Made by a program: the position numbers and the translations under genes. DNA of 64,000 bases from Parapristionchus giblindavisi (taxonomy: Eukaryota > Nematoda > Chromadorea > Rhabditida > Diplogasteridae). The notes beneath the pieces were generated by a model. That model did not search any database. It was not told the origin of the DNA and worked only from the letters and a program-made list of their open reading frames with translations. Position 1 is the first letter of the stretch. Every line of letters begins with the position of its first letter. Positions 60,601 through 64,000 of the stretch are shown here, piece after piece. The stretch spans positions 758,501 to 822,500 of the forward strand of contig CALSFV010000239.1 of assembly GCA_943737045.1 (NCBI GenBank). Reading direction: 5' to 3'.

Positions 60601-63324
60601 AGGAAAAATTTTTTGTCTCCGATTTCGATGAAAGTCGGTCAGTGTGTGTGGTTGGGGGCCATGAGAAGGTTTAGCCACTTGATTTGGCCAACATTCTAAA
60701 TTATCGATTTTTTGTGATCTACCCTGTAAATGATCATTTTTATCGTACAGCGAGCATGTTATCAAACCACGCACAATATCACTATGCAGTTCATTGCCCG
60801 TATCTCTTGGCCCTCAGGGTCGATTACTAGATCGCTCATGGACTTAGTCGATTTTGATCACTTTAGGTTTTTTGATCGTATCTCACTTCAAAGTTGTCCA
60901 ATCACCATTTCAAAAAATAGAAATGATTCTCTCGAAAAGGAGATTGAAAAGTTTACTGTTGTCCAAATTGTTATATCAAGCCGTTTTCGAGTTATTAATG
61001 GAAAACTGCTCCAATTTCGATTTTTACCGCTTTCATGAGTTGAACAGAGACCATATTGCATTCGCACGATAATAATAGTTTGATTTTTATGTAGTTTTCA
61101 TGTATAGCATTTGTTGAATTCCCCCTCCTCTCCTCTATCTGTCAATGCGACTTCGCATTCGGAAGAAGAGTGCACCTTACGTGGTTAAGAAGGGACGAGA
61201 GCTCGAAGAGATGCGTCATTGGCTATGGATTTCATCAAGGACTGGGAGAAGGAATACGATGAAGAGGGGGAGGGATTGAGGATGAAGTACAAGTGCACGA
61301 GAATGATCTGGCCACCTACTTCGATATATGATTGGATGCATTCAGTGATGAAGACTTTGTTCTCGGACGACGCCCCGGAATTATCAACTCATGAAAGCGG
61401 TAAAAATCGAAATTGAAGCAGTTTTCCATTAATAGCTCGAAAACGGCTTGATATAACAATTTGGACAACAGTAAACTTTTCAATCTCCTTTTCGAGAGAA
61501 TCATTTCTATTTTTTTGAAATGGTGATTGGACAACTTTGAAGTGAGATACGATCAAAAAACCTAAAGTGATCAAAATCGACGAAGTCCATGAGCGATCTA
61601 GTAATCGACCCTGAGGGCCAAGAGATACGGGCAATGAACTGCATAGTGATATTGTGCGTTTTTTGTTAACATAATTTTTGCAATAAAACGGATGATCTCA
61701 AGAGAAAATTTTCGAGAACAGGTCACCTCTTTGGTAAAAAAATCTGATTTTCGCCTTTTTCGCCCTGAAGTCGACTTAGTAGCGAACGGGCCATAGATAG
61801 CTTTTTTGGAGAGCATTAGAATGCGGTTCGAATGATACCTGTCAGCTCGCTGTACCATGAAAATGAACCGAGTTATGATCATTTACAGGGTAGATCACAA
61901 AAAATCGATAATTTAGAATTTTGGCCAAATCAAGTGGCTAAACCTTCTCATGGCCCCCAACCACATACACTGACCGACTTTCATCGAAATCGGAGACAAA
62001 AAAATTTTCCTAGTGGCAGGCGTTGCTTCACTTTTACAGGAGACCCGTGTTAACATCCAAAAGTGTTGAAAGTGTTTCAATTGAAAAAAAAGATGTCAGA
62101 AATAATAAAAAAGATGTAAGCATGATGGATATGTGATCTGATCTCTTTAGATTAATAATGGAATCTTTCCCGATGAACATGCGGCTTGTCTCATAATGGA
62201 TCATTTCATAAAGAAGGATCAAATAGCTAGTCAGTATACAAAATTTGTTCATTTTACATTTTTATCGTGAAATCGGGAAATAAATTTTCCCGAAAAATTT
62301 TTTTTGGGAAATTTCGGGGAAGTTCGGTAAATTTTTCAGACACCTGTGTGTAATGTTATATAAAGCAGAGAAATGAAAATAGTTGTAATAATATTTATAA
62401 ATAGTAATTGAGATGCATGTGGTATTGGATGCTGGTTGATGCAACAAGAAATGTTATCATCTGAATTAGTGAATAGTCTATCATTGTATTCATGTCTCAA
62501 ATGGATTGAACTTCCATTTGATGAAAGATCAATAAAAGAAGAGAATGAAGAAGATGATGATATGAATGATGATGATATTGTCACTCTAAAGATGGCTTAT
62601 CTCAAGAATCATTATAATGATGAACATTTTGATCTTATTCATCTACAATCACTCGTTGCTAAAACTCTCTCTTGGTTGGCAAGGGAAATGAATATTGATC
62701 CACTATTGAAGAGGTATCAACTATCTCTTATAGTATAATATATTAGATTGATTGATTTATTGTAGTGGTTGTATTGGTATGAGCAATATATTGAATGGTC
62801 GTCTGATTGATGGATTAGATAGAGTTGTATTGAAGAATATTCATTCATATCTCTCATCTATTCCTAATCCAACACAAGAACAAACTGATTTCATTGTAAG
62901 TATACTGTAAGTGTACTGTAAGTGAACGAATGTCAATTGAGACTAAACTATCTACGGAGATAGAAGGAGTTGATGTTAATCTATCTTCACTCGCTCTATC
63001 ATATTTCAAAGGAATTCAAGAAAAAGAAGAAAAGGATCTAGTTGATATTGAGAAGAATAAGTTTATGAATTGGAATGAACGAAGGAAATCATTAATAGAG
63101 GCTCAAGCTAACAAACTCAATCTAAAGGTTATTTATCCTGTGTATTATATAATTGAAAATAAAGAAATGATTTGTAGATTAAACGAGTTGAAATGGAAGA
63201 AGAAATGTCCTCATTAACATCAGAAGAAGAGAATCTATTCTTCTTCCAAAATAGACTTCTATTAGAGAAATCTGCTAGAGATAATGCAGAAGTTAGAGCT
63301 GAAGCTGCACAAATGAATAAATAG
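54616..63324 (+). CDS. MRPS27: MRPS27, mitochondrial ribosomal protein (mS27)
   Basis: Mitochondrial small-subunit protein of the PPR-related family. Exon 1 (54616-54804) starts MSVLLRRSINRFNISSIRSL, a mitochondrial-targeting-like basic/Ser-rich leader, then EESWEERHKEINKLGLGG. Exon 2 (57758-57810) and exon 3 (57851-57992) give AVDVDAAVCMGEHKDQ|VSDLIDILRKLRHSPYAY, aligning with human AEYYLYKFRHSP. Exon 4 (about 62152-62229) gives INNGIFPDEHAACLIMDHFI, aligning with [20 protein letters not shown]. Then LMQQEMLSSELVNSLSLYSC and a charged coiled-coil C-terminus (NEERRKSLIEA-like; stop 63322-63324). Intron 1 (2.95 kb) and intron 3 (4.16 kb) are almost wholly transposons, yet every splice keeps phase. 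Confidence 0.88.
54968..55258. repeat. Foldback family T, copy 3 (diverged)
   Basis: Left GGTGTTACATTTGCGGGATG, right mirror-like CGCGAATGCTTTGGGCGC. The centre keeps CCAAGTGGAATACCCTGATTG, trimmed to CCCTGATTGTCAATTGGGAT, and ATTAGGGTTTTATACTCGAG as in copy 1. Confidence 0.6.
55440..56448. mobile_element. 1,009-bp foldback with GGGGGGGTGACATTTCGG ends, 8-bp TSD
   Basis: AATTATTA is repeated exactly at 55432-55439 and 56449-56456. Ends GGGGGGGTGACATTTCGGCA ... TGCCGAAATGTCACCCCCCC. Each arm contains tandem ~120-bp units with CGGTTCGGTGGGTCAGATCA and AGTTCGGTGGGTCAGATT. The left-arm stretch CAGTAATCTACCGTAACCC is typical. Possibly hAT-type from the 8-bp duplication. Confidence 0.9.
56457..57733 (-). 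mobile_element. Decayed mariner/Tc1-like transposon (1,277 bp)
   Basis: Terminal repeats CAGGGTGCGCCAAAATTACC ... GGTAATTTTGGCGCACCCTG, written here by their first 20 nt; TA at 56455-56456 and 57734-57735. The length is typical of mariner. The minus strand carries broken transposase: RKMVFQNHKLTIWRLDIS with SQLTLLPYKYRKLLEPNE, then TMFSEEKIF (around 57170), and HTEWLPNSADLNILD (around 56775), the WPxxSPDLNxLD catalytic-region signature. Several stops and frameshifts; not active. It starts immediately after the 8-bp duplication of the preceding element and ends 24 nt before MRPS27 exon 2. Confidence 0.88.
58068..60465. mobile_element. 2.4-kb palindrome made of two satellites
   Basis: Left end CAGTCGCGCCGCCGTAAAGT preceded by TA; the right end GGCACTGACTTTCCTGCGCG matches but is damaged. 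Each arm contains a 15-bp array (GGATGAGAACCGACT type; 58150-58500 left, 59620-59990 right) and a ~78-bp array with AAAATGGGTCGGATGAGAAC and GCGGCCATTTTATGGCAAAT (58523-58980 left, about 59260-59610 right). Spacer about 58985-59255. Fills MRPS27 intron 3 with the next element. Confidence 0.85.
60554..62049. mobile_element. 1.5-kb palindrome with CACGGGTCTCCTGTAA ends
   Basis: Ends CACGGGTCTCCTGTAAGAG ... TTTTACAGGAGACCCGTG, TTAA on both sides. End sequence resembles the 15317-17628 element (CACGCATCTCCTGTAA). The arms are mirrored around a unique spacer (about 61075-61395) that contains a coding-like stretch (MAMDFIKDWEKEYDEEGEG from 61219). Confidence 0.82.
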
Positions 63325-64000
63325 AGTTTAATCATGATAGATAGTTTCATCCATTCATTCATAGATCTCTTTGTTATTTAATGTTATAAAGTGTTATAAT
63401 TGTTTTGTTGCCACTATAAGAATTAATGAAATGAATATGTTCGATCATTATAATATCTAAACAATAACATGTCAAGATGAGTATAAATCTATGTGGGGTT
63501 TAATTTTATGATTTCATGTTCTCGCACAGCAGACATGGCCCATGGTTATCCCATGGGATAGACCCACCCGCAATTTTTTTTAAAAAGTAAGTAACCCACC
63601 CGCAAAATTTCGAAAAATGTTTACTTGAAAAAATTATTAATTAATCAATCATGTCGAAAAAATTTGAAGAAAAGAGTATGGTAGCAAACTGAATAAATGA
63701 GTACGAATATGAGAAAAAGTACGATCTTTAAGTTCAGTGAAGTGATAGTAGTACGCTGTGTCGGAATTTAACGTTAACAAGAACTGAAATATTAATTGAT
63801 TCAAAAAATTTGATTTTTCGTTTAGAGAGTCGCGTACCGACAGAGAATACAGTGGACAATAAGAAATATCAAAATTATAGTGGGAAAGTGTTGTTTGGAG
63901 GGGTGCATTTTCAGGCATGATTATCGCGTACTGAATTTATTTTTTCTATTTCCTTGGTCTTAGCATATAAAAATTATTTTTTACGTCATTTCTCGTCGCG
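63325..64000. other. MRPS27 downstream region
   Basis: AT-rich. Contains two direct copies of ACCCACCCGCAA (about 63562 and 63595) near GGTTATCCCATGGGATAG. No exon, inverted repeat or RNA gene recognised to the window end. Confidence 0.35.

Overview
The window is nuclear DNA from a small, intron-rich animal genome, almost certainly a nematode. Three things show this. Every gene is broken by short (about 40-60 nt) introns with GT..(T)TTNAG borders. One gene is a FLP-22-type neuropeptide precursor with KWMRFG repeats ([10 protein letters not shown] is the C. elegans FLP-22 peptide). Many start codons lie 0-4 nt after a splice-acceptor-like YAG, as expected for spliced-leader trans-splicing. The base composition is AT-rich. 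No rRNA, canonical tRNA or CRISPR array was found. The species cannot be named from the sequence.

Fifteen protein-coding genes could be assembled exon by exon. In order: VPS72/YL1 (-), PABPN1 (+), class I HDAC (+), mago nashi (+), flp-22 (+), NUDT21/CFIm25 (-), Frizzled (+), a tetraspanin (-), PAXBP1/GCFC (+), STX17 (+), PDCD6/ALG-2 (-), BRD7/9 (+), ABCB9/TAPL-like half transporter (-), HINFP (+) and MRPS27 (+). They are mostly housekeeping functions: chromatin (SWR1/SRCAP, HDAC, BRD9), mRNA 3' end and splicing factors (PABPN1, CFIm25, mago, PAXBP1), autophagy and ESCRT (STX17, ALG-2), plus mitochondrial translation, Wnt reception and a neuropeptide. There is no obvious single pathway. PABPN1-HDAC-mago are co-oriented, and an operon is possible but not proven.

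The striking feature is the rest of the DNA. About 24 large inverted-repeat (foldback) elements, several nested, occupy roughly 25 kb by my count, and nearly all sit inside introns. They fall into recognisable types. One Harbinger-like family has CAAGG(G)AA ends and 3-bp TNA target duplications (five copies). A hAT-like group has CAGGG ends and 8-bp duplications. TA-flanked elements have CAGTCCCGCA or CAGTAGCGCC ends. There are 8-bp-duplication elements with poly-G ends, a 1,277-bp decayed mariner/Tc1 element, and long palindromes with CTCCTGTAA ends that carry coding-like fragments in their arms or centre. Because of these, Frizzled and MRPS27 each span nearly 9 kb although their coding sequence is short.

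Layout: 0-9.4 kb compact genes, with two intronic insertions (HDAC, mago); 9.7-13 kb NUDT21 with a 2.3-kb repeat-filled intron; 13.7-22.5 kb Frizzled with three repeat-filled introns; 24.9-32.3 kb PAXBP1 with a foldback intron and a 39-bp minisatellite of 23 units; 32.5-43.3 kb STX17, ALG-2 and BRD7/9, all with insertions; 43.5-47 kb a clean ABC transporter; 47.3-54.3 kb HINFP; 54.6-63.3 kb MRPS27, mostly transposons. Exon borders are by eye, from splice signals, reading phase and family resemblance.
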